Part shown: positions 16,020-24,062 of the stretch, piece after piece | Layout of the letters: each line of letters begins with the position of its first letter | Position numbering within the stretch: the stretch's first letter is position 1 | Assembly (NCBI GenBank): GCA_965249955.1 | Contig: OZ252261.1 | Location: forward strand, 1,612,001-1,676,000 | Length of the DNA: 64,000 nucleotides | Source of the DNA: SB11 sp965249955 | Lineage (GTDB): Bacteria; Bacteroidota; Bacteroidia; UBA8524 | Direction of reading: 5' to 3' | Translations under genes and position numbers: made by a program | Notes under the pieces: model-generated | What the model was told of the DNA's origin: nothing | Seen by the model: only the letters and a program-made list of their open reading frames with translations | Databases searched by the model: none

Positions 16020-17818
16020 TGGAACAAGCACAAGAAAAATTAAATGCAGAGGTTATCTCCGTTTACCCTAATAAAGTAAAAATATCTGTTGAGCGCATTG
16101 AGGACTTTAAAATTGCAGAAGAATCTTTGCGTGTAGGCTCATACGTCAGAATCTCAGACAATGAGAATGCTGTTCTAATGGCAATTATCGAAAACTTTTC
16201 CATTGAAACTATTGAGGCCAAAGAAGAAAATGGAACAGCTCAGAGAAAATATGTTTTAGAGGCTAATCCTTTAGGAATAATTAAAGATGGGGTCTTTATT
16301 CGTGGGGGTGATTCCCTTGCTATCCCTCCAAAAAAAGTTGAACCGGCTAGAGAAGAGGATATAAAAGCGATATATGAAAACACGGTTTCAAGTGATAAAA
16401 AATTTACATTTTCTAGTCTTTCTTCAAACCCAAAAATAAAAATACCTGTCGATGGAAATAAATTTTTTAATAAACATATCGCGATTGTTGGGTCAACAGG
16501 GAGTGGTAAATCTCACACACTTGCCACAATTCTACAAAAAGCAGTCTCCCAAAAAAGTGGTGATTTTGCATTAAATAACTCACATATTATTGTATTCGAT
16601 ATTCATTCAGAATATAAAACCGCCTTCCCCGAAGCAAATCATATCGATGTCTCTAATTTAGTTTTACCTTATTGGTTGTTAAATGGTGAGGAGTTAGAAG
16701 AGATTTTGTTAGACACAGGCGAAAGAGATAATTATAATCAGGCATCAGTATTTAGGGCTTTAGTAACTGAAAACAAAAAACTAAAAGATCCTGATCGACC
16801 CAAGGTATATTATGATGCTCCACTAAAATTTGACATCCACGAGGTTCTAAACGCTATTGATAATTTTCGAACTGAAACCATCAACTACAAAAACCCCAAT
16901 CGTTACATGATTAATGACAATTCCTATAAGCTAGTGAACGACGGGGGAACAAGTGTTGATACTGGGATTGAACTAACTGAAGAAGAAAGATTAAAAAAAT
17001 ACTTTAATGGGTTTTTTAACTTTTTTCCACCTAAAAATCAAAATATTTCTAAAGGTAATTATGCCGACGGTACTTTGGACAAATTTGCAAGCAGAATAAG
17101 GTCTAAAATCAATCAAGAGCGTTTACAATTTCTTTTCGGTAAGAAAAGTAAAGATATTTCTTTTGAAGAAACCTTACAAAACATTTTAGGATATAATTCC
17201 AGTAAAAAGTCAAATGTAACTGTTATTGACTTAAGCGGAGTTCCGTTTGAAGTATTGAGTATTACCGTGTCTTTTATTTCACGCTTAGTTTTTGAGTATG
17301 GATATTATTATAAAAGGTACAGAGGCGAGGCTAATCCTAGTGAAAAAGTAAACAATGACATACCTTTCTTATTGGTATATGAAGAAGCCCATAAGTACGT
17401 GCCAAATAGTGACTTATCTAAGTACAGGTCATCGCGAAAATCTATCGAGAGAATTGCTAAAGAAGGCAGAAAATATGGCGTTACGTTATTACTAGCAAGT
17501 CAACGCCCATCTGAAATATCAGAAACAATATTTTCACAATGCAATAATTTTATTGCTATGCGATTAACCAACCCAAATGATCAAGCCTTTGTCAAAAAAC
17601 TATTACCTGACACACTTGGCAATCTAATTGATACAATGCCGTCTCTAAAACAAGGGGAAGCTCTGTTAATTGGAGAATCTATCGTTATACCCTCAATAGT
17701 GCAAATTGACGTTTGTGAAACCCCTCCCTCATCAAGTGATATTCCATATTGGGAGCTTTGGAAAGAAGAATGGAAAAATATTGACATTGAAAAACTTAAA
17801 GGAGAGTGGCACAAATAA
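16019..17818 (+). CDS. HerA-like hexameric DNA-translocase ATPase
   Basis: The 599-residue protein has an N-terminal HAS-barrel-like region (about 1-105) and then a HerA/FtsK-superfamily ATPase. Walker A is GSTGSGKS at 158-165, the HerA-specific IVFDIHSEY follows at about 191-199, Walker B is LLVYEEAH at 451-458, the sensor is ASQRP at 493-497 and a probable arginine finger lies in MRLTNPND (R515). An insert at about 225-350 is variable. HerA forms hexameric rings that work with a nuclease: NurA in archaea, and DUF4297 or SIR2 proteins in bacterial defence systems. The overlapping upstream gene supplies the nuclease. The pair ends 49 bases before folA and is not related to it by function. Confidence 0.9.
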   Translation: MEQAQEKLNAEVISVYPNKVKISVERIEDFKIAEESLRVGSYVRISDNENAVLMAIIENFSIETIEAKEENGTAQRKYVLEANPLGIIKDGVFIRGGDSLAIPPKKVEPAREEDIKAIYENTVSSDKKFTFSSLSSNPKIKIPVDGNKFFNKHIAIVGSTGSGKSHTLATILQKAVSQKSGDFALNNSHIIVFDIHSEYKTAFPEANHIDVSNLVLPYWLLNGEELEEILLDTGERDNYNQASVFRALVTENKKLKDPDRPKVYYDAPLKFDIHEVLNAIDNFRTETINYKNPNRYMINDNSYKLVNDGGTSVDTGIELTEEERLKKYFNGFFNFFPPKNQNISKGNYADGTLDKFASRIRSKINQERLQFLFGKKSKDISFEETLQNILGYNSSKKSNVTVIDLSGVPFEVLSITVSFISRLVFEYGYYYKRYRGEANPSEKVNNDIPFLLVYEEAHKYVPNSDLSKYRSSRKSIERIAKEGRKYGVTLLLASQRPSEISETIFSQCNNFIAMRLTNPNDQAFVKKLLPDTLGNLIDTMPSLKQGEALLIGESIVIPSIVQIDVCETPPSSSDIPYWELWKEEWKNIDIEKLKGEWHK

Positions 17819-17854
17819 ACACCTCTATTGAAAGAAGAAAGAGTTTTGAAGTTG

Positions 17855-17862
17855 TATTTTTG
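17855..17862 (+). promoter_or_regulatory. folA promoter, -7 box
   Basis: TATTTTTG fits TAnnTTTG and lies five bases upstream of the folA ATG (17868). This again implies a nearly leaderless transcript. It gives folA its own promoter, separate from the HerA pair. Confidence 0.35.
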
Positions 17863-17867
17863 AAGTT

Positions 17868-18362
17868 ATGATAGTGAGCCATATTGTAGCCGTAGGAAAC
17901 AACAACGAGATAGGTAAAGACAACGATTTGCTGTGGAAGATGCCCAACGACATGAAGTTTTTTATGAATACGACTATGGGACACGCGGTGCTAATGGGTC
18001 GCAATACGTTTGAATCGTTTGGGAAACGACCGCTAAAAAACCGCACCAATATTATCATTACCCGCCAAGCTGATTACGATGCTCCCAACTGCGTGGTGGT
18101 AAGCTCAATTGACGAAGGGATTGAGTATGCACGCCAACAAGGCGAAGAGGAACTGTTTGTTATTGGTGGAGGGACGATATACGAACAATCGCTGCCCAAA
18201 ACCGACAGAATATACATTACCCGCATTGATGGTGCGTTTGAGGCTACTGTTTTTTACCCAAAACTAAATATGGGAGAGTGGAAAACGGTGCACGAAGACC
18301 ATCGCCAAAAGGACGATCGCCACGCCTACGATTATACTTTTTTTACTCTTGAGAGGATTTAA
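17868..18362 (+). CDS. folA: Dihydrofolate reductase
   Basis: This 164-residue enzyme reduces dihydrofolate to tetrahydrofolate with NADPH. Typical segments are SHIVAVGNNNEIGKDNDLLW (substrate and nucleotide loop), MPNDMKFFMNTTMGHAVLMGRNTFES, the LKNRTNIIITRQ strand and the FVIGGGTIYEQSLP phosphate-binding loop. The length is standard. The 3' end overlaps the convergent lipoprotein gene by 20 bases. Confidence 0.97.
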   Translation: MIVSHIVAVGNNNEIGKDNDLLWKMPNDMKFFMNTTMGHAVLMGRNTFESFGKRPLKNRTNIIITRQADYDAPNCVVVSSIDEGIEYARQQGEEELFVIGGGTIYEQSLPKTDRIYITRIDGAFEATVFYPKLNMGEWKTVHEDHRQKDDRHAYDYTFFTLERI

Positions 18363-19104
18363 TCAATTCTTCAATTACTTTTTTTGCTGCGATGGAATCT
18401 CTCGCTTCAAAATCAGAATCCATCATTTCAAAATTGGGTTCGCCATTAAAAAATTCAGGTTTTCCGTTGGCTGTTAAATAACACAGCGAGTAATAGCGTT
18501 TTCCTGTGGTTATATCCCCTTCTAGCTTGTATAAATAATTATACTCAACAATACCGTCGTTATCATTATCCAAAAATGAAGCGGGTGAGGTCGGGTAATC
18601 GTTTATATAGCAAAAAGTATCTCCACTATCAATATCAACAATACCAACCTCAGTATTTCGGGCAATTGAGCCGTCAATAGTTGGGTCTGTCAATATCACC
18701 CCTATATAGCGACGGTTTTTTGTCTTCATGCTAAACACCACCTCTATCATTAACCGCTCTGTTTGCCAATTTAGCGGCAAAGTCCACCTTTTATTGTTAT
18801 AGCGTAGTTGTGGCGTGTCTAAAACCTTTTTATACTCTCCTTTCCCGTTTTCTTCATAATCAGCTAGTAAAGGCACAAACAAGTTTTCAAGCACAATGCT
18901 ATCTCCATCATAAACAAACTCGGTCAGGTTAGTTTGTTCTGCAATAGTATCTACCTCCACATTTGTATTGGAGTAAATTAATTTTTGCAAGAAATCATTA
19001 CTAAGCGGGGGCACATTACTCCCTCCTGTACCGGTATCGCAGGAAAAGAGAAAACAAACACAAAGTAGTGCGGCACAAAAGAGGCTCTTATCCCTCATCA
19101 CCAT
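18343..19104 (-). CDS. Lipoprotein of unknown function (253 residues)
   Basis: The signal sequence ends in the lipobox FLFSC (about residue 22). The mature part contains strands such as LNWQTERLMIEVVFSMKTKN and an acidic DNDNDGIVEYNY stretch that could bind calcium. There are no catalytic motifs. The start (ATG 19104, with a second ATG two codons on) overlaps the end of the upstream gene at 19088 by 17 bases, so the two are probably co-expressed. The 3' end overlaps folA on the other strand. Confidence 0.65.
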   Translation of the reverse strand: MVMRDKSLFCAALLCVCFLFSCDTGTGGSNVPPLSNDFLQKLIYSNTNVEVDTIAEQTNLTEFVYDGDSIVLENLFVPLLADYEENGKGEYKKVLDTPQLRYNNKRWTLPLNWQTERLMIEVVFSMKTKNRRYIGVILTDPTIDGSIARNTEVGIVDIDSGDTFCYINDYPTSPASFLDNDNDGIVEYNYLYKLEGDITTGKRYYSLCYLTANGKPEFFNGEPNFEMMDSDFEARDSIAAKKVIEELIKSSQE

Positions 19105-19771
19105 GAAAACTAGCGTAGAAACCTAAACGCGGGGTATTAAAGCCTGATGTATAGCTGTTAAAGTTTTTTTGCTCAACAGTAATAATATTAAACATTTCAA
19201 AAGGCGGGGCTATAAGATCTAGTTTCAGGCTGTGCAGCATAGCGTCTTCAAGTATGGTGTTTACATACATTTCGTTCATCTCCAACTGCTCAAAATCGTT
19301 ATACAAAAAGCTAAACGGGCGGTGTCCGTCCATAAAAAAGTGCTTTTCACGGTTCACAAATATGCGACCAACCAACGTACCCATATCTCCTCCACGGTTG
19401 TATTTTAAGGAGTCGGAAAGAAAGTTGTATACCTGTATCAACCCGCAGTATTCGCGCAATGGGTCGGCCTGCACATATTTGGTTTTGTTAATAGCGTGGG
19501 TGCTTTCAAAGTCAAAAATATTGGTGTGCATCATAAACACCAGTGTGTCGCCGCTAAATTTTATATGTGCCTCAAAATCACCTATGTCGGTATATTTTAC
19601 TTCTATGTTTTTGTTTAGCCCTTGTATTTGAAGGTTAAGGTTTTGCTCGTAGCCCTTCATCACTTTTTTAAATTCGTTCATCACCTCAAGGGTGGCGGTA
19701 TAGGCTTGTTGCTTGGCTACTGACTTACCGCGCATCAGCGCTACTATTTCTTCTATTCGGGTTTGAGGCAT
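19088..19771 (-). CDS. Conserved cytoplasmic protein of unknown function (227 residues)
   Basis: ATG at 19771 gives MPQTRIEEIVALMRG; a TTG 54 bases further up is less likely because the extra residues look non-coding. There is no signal peptide or membrane helix. It opens with a helical part (about 1-45: VAKQQAYTATLEVMNEFKK) followed by beta strands (NIEVKYTDIGDFEAHIKFSG, DTLVFMMHTNIFDF). I have the impression of a conserved Bacteroidota orphan family but cannot name it. It overlaps the downstream lipoprotein gene by 17 bases. Confidence 0.6.
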   Translation of the reverse strand: MPQTRIEEIVALMRGKSVAKQQAYTATLEVMNEFKKVMKGYEQNLNLQIQGLNKNIEVKYTDIGDFEAHIKFSGDTLVFMMHTNIFDFESTHAINKTKYVQADPLREYCGLIQVYNFLSDSLKYNRGGDMGTLVGRIFVNREKHFFMDGHRPFSFLYNDFEQLEMNEMYVNTILEDAMLHSLKLDLIAPPFEMFNIITVEQKNFNSYTSGFNTPRLGFYASFHGDEG

Positions 19772-19841
19772 TTTGTTGTTGGGGGTTAAAAACACAAAGT
19801 TTAGTTGTTTCGGTATTAAAAACAAAGGTTTTATAGATGTT

Positions 19842-19908
19842 GTAGGATTGAAATCCTACGCTGTTAAAATTACAAGCCCCACTAGGACTTAAGTCCTAGT
19901 GGGGCTTG
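19842..19908. repeat. 67-base repeat with perfect 36-base hairpin, copy 1
   Basis: It consists of a small palindrome (AGGATTGAAATCCT), a spacer (ACGCTGTTAAAATTA) and a perfect hairpin at 19873-19908 (CAAGCCCCACTAGGACTT pairing with AAGTCCTAGTGGGGCTTG). A CTTTTTT tract follows on the plus strand. Copy 2 is at 23956-24022 in the same orientation, with a compensated base-pair change in the stem. On the minus strand it may also terminate the lipoprotein gene at 19938. Confidence 0.8.
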
Positions 19909-19937
19909 CTTTTTTAATGTCGGCTTTACTTCTTCTT

Positions 19938-20426
19938 TTAAAGTCTATTTGAACAATTTGTGATTATTCCGGTTGTAACAACTACTGAATCATTAGCATT
20001 AGTAATGTTTTTTGCAACAAAATTAAAGTTGCCTGAAAAAGTATAAATGCCATCAACTATTTTATAATTGGTAACATTTAACTGACCTCTTACGGCATTA
20101 TAATTTTGTCCAGTAGGATTGGTATATACCGCATCTGGATATGCAACAAGTTGGTAGGTAGCGGTGGTTTTTCCAATAAAAATAAATTTAATTTTTGAAC
20201 CATCTTTTGCAGTCAATGTAACTGTATTATTTATCTCTCCATTATTATTAAAAATACCATTGTAGGGTTTTTCAACTGTGGTTTGTGTGCCATTAACCGT
20301 GTAAGTGGCCGAACGTTCAGTGTTTTGTGGTGTGCTTTCTGCTTCATCTCCCCCACTACACGATGTAAAAAAAGCGGTTAATGATAGTACAAGAATTACA
20401 AAAACAGGGGTTACAATATTTTTCAT
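19938..20426 (-). CDS. Small lipoprotein of unknown function (162 residues)
   Basis: The signal sequence ends at FFTSC (about residue 23), followed by a Gly/Asp/Glu-rich tether (SGGDEAEST). The mature domain is beta-rich (SATYTVNGTQTTVEKPYNGI, TYQLVAYPDAVY, VDGIYTFSGNFNFV), reminiscent of small beta-sandwich lipoproteins of Bacteroidota. It is a single gene between the hairpin repeat downstream and a strong terminator upstream. The function is unknown. Confidence 0.65.
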   Translation of the reverse strand: MKNIVTPVFVILVLSLTAFFTSCSGGDEAESTPQNTERSATYTVNGTQTTVEKPYNGIFNNNGEINNTVTLTAKDGSKIKFIFIGKTTATYQLVAYPDAVYTNPTGQNYNAVRGQLNVTNYKIVDGIYTFSGNFNFVAKNITNANDSVVVTTGIITNCSNRL

Positions 20427-20509
20427 AGGGTTTAATTATTGCTCAAATAAAACGAAACAATAGAGTTGTAGAATTTATAAATTGTTATTTTCGACGAAAG
20501 AAGAAATGA

Positions 20510-20544
20510 AAAAGCCCGCATACTATTTTTGTATGCGGGCTTTT
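20510..20544 (-). terminator. Rho-independent terminator after the FG-GAP gene
   Basis: A 14-base perfect stem, AAAAGCCCGCATAC (20510-20523) with GTATGCGGGCTTTT (20531-20544), has a 7-base loop. It lies 57 bases past the stop of the minus-strand gene at 20601 and has U-runs on both strands. Confidence 0.8.
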
Positions 20545-20571
20545 GAGATCCTGAAATAAATTCAGGATGAC
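20545..20571. repeat. Half copy of the GAGATCC...GGATGAC palindrome element
   Basis: GAGATCCTGAA-ATAAA-TTCAGGATGAC matches the right half of the composite elements at 43161-43253 and 60338-60416. It is directly joined to the terminator stem. Confidence 0.55.
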
Positions 20572-20600
20572 GAGTTAATATGCTTTAGAAAGCTCCGTTG

Positions 20601-23600
20601 TTATTTCAAAAACACCTTAGTGGTTTTAAATATACTATCGCCTTTTACTTTCACTAAATAATATCCTGCTGATGCGCCGTTTACGGTAACGGTTTGTACT
20701 TGGTTGCCTGTAAATGTAACTGGAGCTTGCACTGTGCGACCCAATAAGTCTATTATTTCTACTGTATAGTTGCCTGTGTTTGGTGCTACTATAGTAACGG
20801 TATTACCTGTGCAGCCTATATATAAAGGGGTTTCAGCCGTTTCTTCAACGCTTACCGCGCTTTTCTTTGTAAAGCGTAGTTCAAAACGGTTGGCTACATT
20901 GCTAAGGTCGTGGGCAAACAGGTAGTCTCCTTTGTTTATATCATGCCTTGCTCCACTTATGCGGTCTACTAGTTCAACTACAATGTTAGGTTCTATGTTT
21001 TCTGTGGTAAAGTTAAGGGTGTATTGCCCTGCTTCTTGGGCTTCAAAGCTTAGTTGTACGGGCTCATTTGCTTGTGGCAAGGTTTTGTGTACTTCTTTGT
21101 TGGCTTTTTTGCTTTCTAAAACAAAATACAGGTTGGGTGCTACTAGGTTTATTCGCTTGTTACCGTCCATCACATCGTAACCGTTGGCTGCATTGTCGTC
21201 GGTATAAAACTTCACTTTGTCTGTTTTGCCGTTTTTATCTGTTACCTGTACCTGCACAAAGTTGGGCAGGCTTGTTTTATCAAAGTAGTTTAGCAAACTA
21301 TCGGTAGTGCGGGCACTGTTTTTAAGGGTAATGCTGGTATTGTTGGTGGTTACTTCAAACAGCACTGGGGTAAAGGGTGGTATTACTCCGTTATCTGTAC
21401 CGTCGAATACTTGGTACGCTCCTGCGCTTTGGTTGTATACCCACACTTGGTTGCCTTGTATACCGCCACTGTTTATGGTAATATTAGCGTCGTCCCACAA
21501 AAAGCCGCTGGGCCATGGGTTGCTAACATAATGCCAGCCTGTGGTATCTGCAAGCGAACCTGTACGGGTAAGGTTGGTATAGGTATAATCGCTTGTGCCT
21601 CTATAGTTTCCTTGTATATCTATAGTTAGAGGTAGTACGTTTGACCAGCTTGAGGAACCGCCCATATAGACTGAGAAGGCGCTGTCGCCAAATGCAGCAC
21701 TAGTATCTGAGGGTATAGTCCAATAAGGAGAGGTTTCCTCATTAAAATAATATACGGTAGCAAACGAATTCTCGGGGGCACCAAAGTTTAGGTTTACGTC
21801 ATCACTTAACTGTGCTAATGTGGCTCCGCTAACAGGTGAGCTTATTGGTCTCCATCCGGCACCGCCTCCATTTATCTGCATTTCGGCGGTAAGGTTACCG
21901 CTTAAGCTTCCTGCACCTGTGCCTGCTATTTGGCCGTAGGTAGTGGCACTGGTAGCCTCAAGTTTTAGTTTATTATTGGTAGTAAGAGTACCTGCTGTTA
22001 GCGTAAGAACACCATTTATGCCTAATGAGTCTTGTACGGTAGCTCCGGCACTGTTATTTAATTCTAAGTTACGGGTTGTCCCTGTACCGTATATGTTTTG
22101 GGCTAATGAACCATTGAGGATTACTTTTCCCACTCCGCTTACTGTGCCATTGTTGGTATAAGTGGTACTAAGGCTTAAATCACCGCTAAGGCTTGCTGTT
22201 GCTCCACTATCAACTTTAAGTATTTTTAACACTGCATTTGAGGGTATGGTAGCCGTACCTGCGGTAACTGTGCAAATACAAACGCCCGTTGTATCGGCAG
22301 GGCTTGTACCTACCCCCCATCCGTTATTATACTCAAGGTCGCAACTGTTTTTTATAAAAAAGTAGGCCGCACCGGCATCACTTTTTTGATCTCCACCTAC
22401 GCTATCCCATCCGTTTCTTCCGCCCACCAACGCATAAGTTCCGCTAACTGCAACTGCTGAACCAAAACGGTCATTGGTTGTACGGGCATTACTTGCGTTG
22501 TGAGGGGTTAGTTTTTTTATATAGCCCCATTCTCCATTGTTTTTCTTAAACTGATATGCAGCCCCCGAGTATTGTTGATACGCCCCCCCGGTACTATCCC
22601 AACTTTGATAGGTGGCACCAATTAACAAATAATCACCACTTATGCTTACACTATATCCAAATCTATCCACAATAGCTCTTGCATTATTAGTATTAGGAGG
22701 GGTTAGTTTTTTTATGTAGCCCCATTCTCCATTGTTACGCTCAAAAACATAGGCTGCTCCGGCTCTGGCTAAAGAGTTGCCTCCTACACTGTCCCAGTCC
22801 TGTTCAGGAGCACCCACCACAATGGTAGTACCATCAATACTTACACTAGTTCCAAAAACATCGTCAGCTACCCTTGCGTTATTAGTATTGGGAGGAGTTA
22901 GTTTTTTAGTGTAACCCCACTCTCCGTTCACACGCTCAAAAACATACACAGCTCCGGCACTTGTTGTAGAGTTGTTTCCCGCGCTGTCCCAATCTTGGTC
23001 TATAGCGGTTACTACAGCGTAGTTGCCTTTAATGGCTACTGCAGTACCAAAATGATCAGTAGCTACCCTTCCATTATTGGTAGTGGGTGGCGTTATTTTT
23101 TTAGTAAAACCCCAAGTTCCATTTACACGTTCATAAATATACGCAGCCCCTGCACCGCTTTTAGCATCGCCTCCGGCACTATCAGTATCCTGGAAATGAG
23201 CTCCTACTATAGCATAGTTACCATCTATTGCTACACTAACACCAAACTGGTCGTTACTATTACCCCTATCGGGCACAGTTAGTTTTTTCACTTGTGTCCA
23301 TGCCCCGGCATTGTTGCGTTCCCATATAAATGCAGCTCCGGCAGCATTTAAATAATTTGCCCCGTTAGAGTCGTAGTCGTGGTCTCTACTCCCAACGATG
23401 CAATAATCACCGCTTATACCCACCGAAATCCCCATATAATCATTACTTGCACGAGAGTTGGTGCCCGATGGAGAAAGTTTTTTAACAAAGCCCCATGCCC
23501 CGTTGCTTGGGTTTCTCTCCCATAAAAAGGCATTACCTGCACTAGATGAATAGTTAGCCCCTGCTGAATCAGTATCAGAATCAGCAGCGCCAATGATAGC

Positions 23601-23750
23601 ATAGTTGCCGCTTAAACCCACAGCCAAACCAAACCTATCGTTCGCTTCACGACCGGGAGGAGTAATTTTATTAAGATAATTAAAATTTTGGGCAAAAGAG
23701 CCCATTGAAATCAATAAGAAAATACACGGAAAAAGAATTTTTTTTTTCAT
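20601..23750 (-). CDS. FG-GAP repeat protein with T9SS type A sorting domain
   Basis: The protein has 1049 residues: signal peptide (about 1-20), then seven tandem repeats of about 64 residues between about 27 and 465. Each reads like KLTPPNTNNARxxDxFGxSV, then a DWDSxGG Asp-rich loop and AGAAYVFERNNGEWGYIK, the pattern of FG-GAP beta-propeller blades, which bind calcium through the Asp loops. After that come a beta-rich middle part (about 480-950) and a C-terminal domain of about 75 residues ending in TTKVFLK with NYTVEIIDLLGRTV and GYYLVKV, the signature of type IX secretion type A cargo. The product is therefore exported to the cell surface or released. A terminator follows. It is a single gene. 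Confidence 0.92.
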   Translation of the reverse strand: MKKKILFPCIFLLISMGSFAQNFNYLNKITPPGREANDRFGLAVGLSGNYAIIGAADSDTDSAGANYSSSAGNAFLWERNPSNGAWGFVKKLSPSGTNSRASNDYMGISVGISGDYCIVGSRDHDYDSNGANYLNAAGAAFIWERNNAGAWTQVKKLTVPDRGNSNDQFGVSVAIDGNYAIVGAHFQDTDSAGGDAKSGAGAAYIYERVNGTWGFTKKITPPTTNNGRVATDHFGTAVAIKGNYAVVTAIDQDWDSAGNNSTTSAGAVYVFERVNGEWGYTKKLTPPNTNNARVADDVFGTSVSIDGTTIVVGAPEQDWDSVGGNSLARAGAAYVFERNNGEWGYIKKLTPPNTNNARAIVDRFGYSVSISGDYLLIGATYQSWDSTGGAYQQYSGAAYQFKKNNGEWGYIKKLTPHNASNARTTNDRFGSAVAVSGTYALVGGRNGWDSVGGDQKSDAGAAYFFIKNSCDLEYNNGWGVGTSPADTTGVCICTVTAGTATIPSNAVLKILKVDSGATASLSGDLSLSTTYTNNGTVSGVGKVILNGSLAQNIYGTGTTRNLELNNSAGATVQDSLGINGVLTLTAGTLTTNNKLKLEATSATTYGQIAGTGAGSLSGNLTAEMQINGGGAGWRPISSPVSGATLAQLSDDVNLNFGAPENSFATVYYFNEETSPYWTIPSDTSAAFGDSAFSVYMGGSSSWSNVLPLTIDIQGNYRGTSDYTYTNLTRTGSLADTTGWHYVSNPWPSGFLWDDANITINSGGIQGNQVWVYNQSAGAYQVFDGTDNGVIPPFTPVLFEVTTNNTSITLKNSARTTDSLLNYFDKTSLPNFVQVQVTDKNGKTDKVKFYTDDNAANGYDVMDGNKRINLVAPNLYFVLESKKANKEVHKTLPQANEPVQLSFEAQEAGQYTLNFTTENIEPNIVVELVDRISGARHDINKGDYLFAHDLSNVANRFELRFTKKSAVSVEETAETPLYIGCTGNTVTIVAPNTGNYTVEIIDLLGRTVQAPVTFTGNQVQTVTVNGASAGYYLVKVKGDSIFKTTKVFLK

Positions 23751-23955
23751 AATTAGCTGTTGCTACCTGGCAGCAAACGTACGCCCAAGAGAATGGCGTT
23801 ACAACACTGATAATAAACAGTTTTTGCTACGGCAAACGCTGTTAGTCTATAATAGTAGACGACTTTGGACGTGTGGGTTTTAAAAGAAAGAATTTATAAA
23901 TAAGCATTAATCCCAAAATTTAGGTTTAAGAATATCTTTTTCTATATTATTTGCC

Positions 23956-24022
23956 GCAGGATTGAAATCCTACGCTGTTAAAATTACAAGCCCCACCAGG
24001 ACTTAAGTCCTGGTGGGGCTTG
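23956..24022. repeat. 67-base repeat with perfect hairpin, copy 2
   Basis: It is nearly identical to 19842-19908. The stem reads CACCAGGACTT with AAGTCCTGGTG; relative to copy 1 a T:A pair has become C:G, so both arms changed together. Confidence 0.8.
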
Positions 24023-24034
24023 TAATTGCAAAAA

Positions 24035-24054
24035 CAACGGGTTAAAACCCGTTG
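24035..24054. repeat. CAACGGGTTAAAACCCGTTG palindrome
   Basis: A 20-base palindrome lies 12 bases past the hairpin repeat and next to the end of proS. Its core (GGGTTAAAACCC) follows the same GG-purine/pyrimidine-TnAA-CC pattern as AGGATTGAAATCCT, AGGACTTAAGTCCT and GGGACTTTAGTCTC in neighbouring repeats. Confidence 0.6.
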
Positions 24055-24062
24055 CACTAATA

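Larger units (their letters stand above)
23751..24062. other. Gene-free stretch between the FG-GAP gene and proS
   Basis: These 312 bases hold the presumed promoter of the FG-GAP gene (minus strand, near 23751-23830, no clear TAnnTTTG box seen), the second copy of the 67-base hairpin repeat (23956-24022) and a short palindrome (24035-24054). No open frame in it looks coding. Confidence 0.6.

Noticed and set aside
22400..23700. Regular DNA repeats that might suggest a CRISPR or satellite
   Set aside because: The period of about 193 bases corresponds to protein-level FG-GAP units with a continuous reading frame; no short identical repeats with unique spacers.
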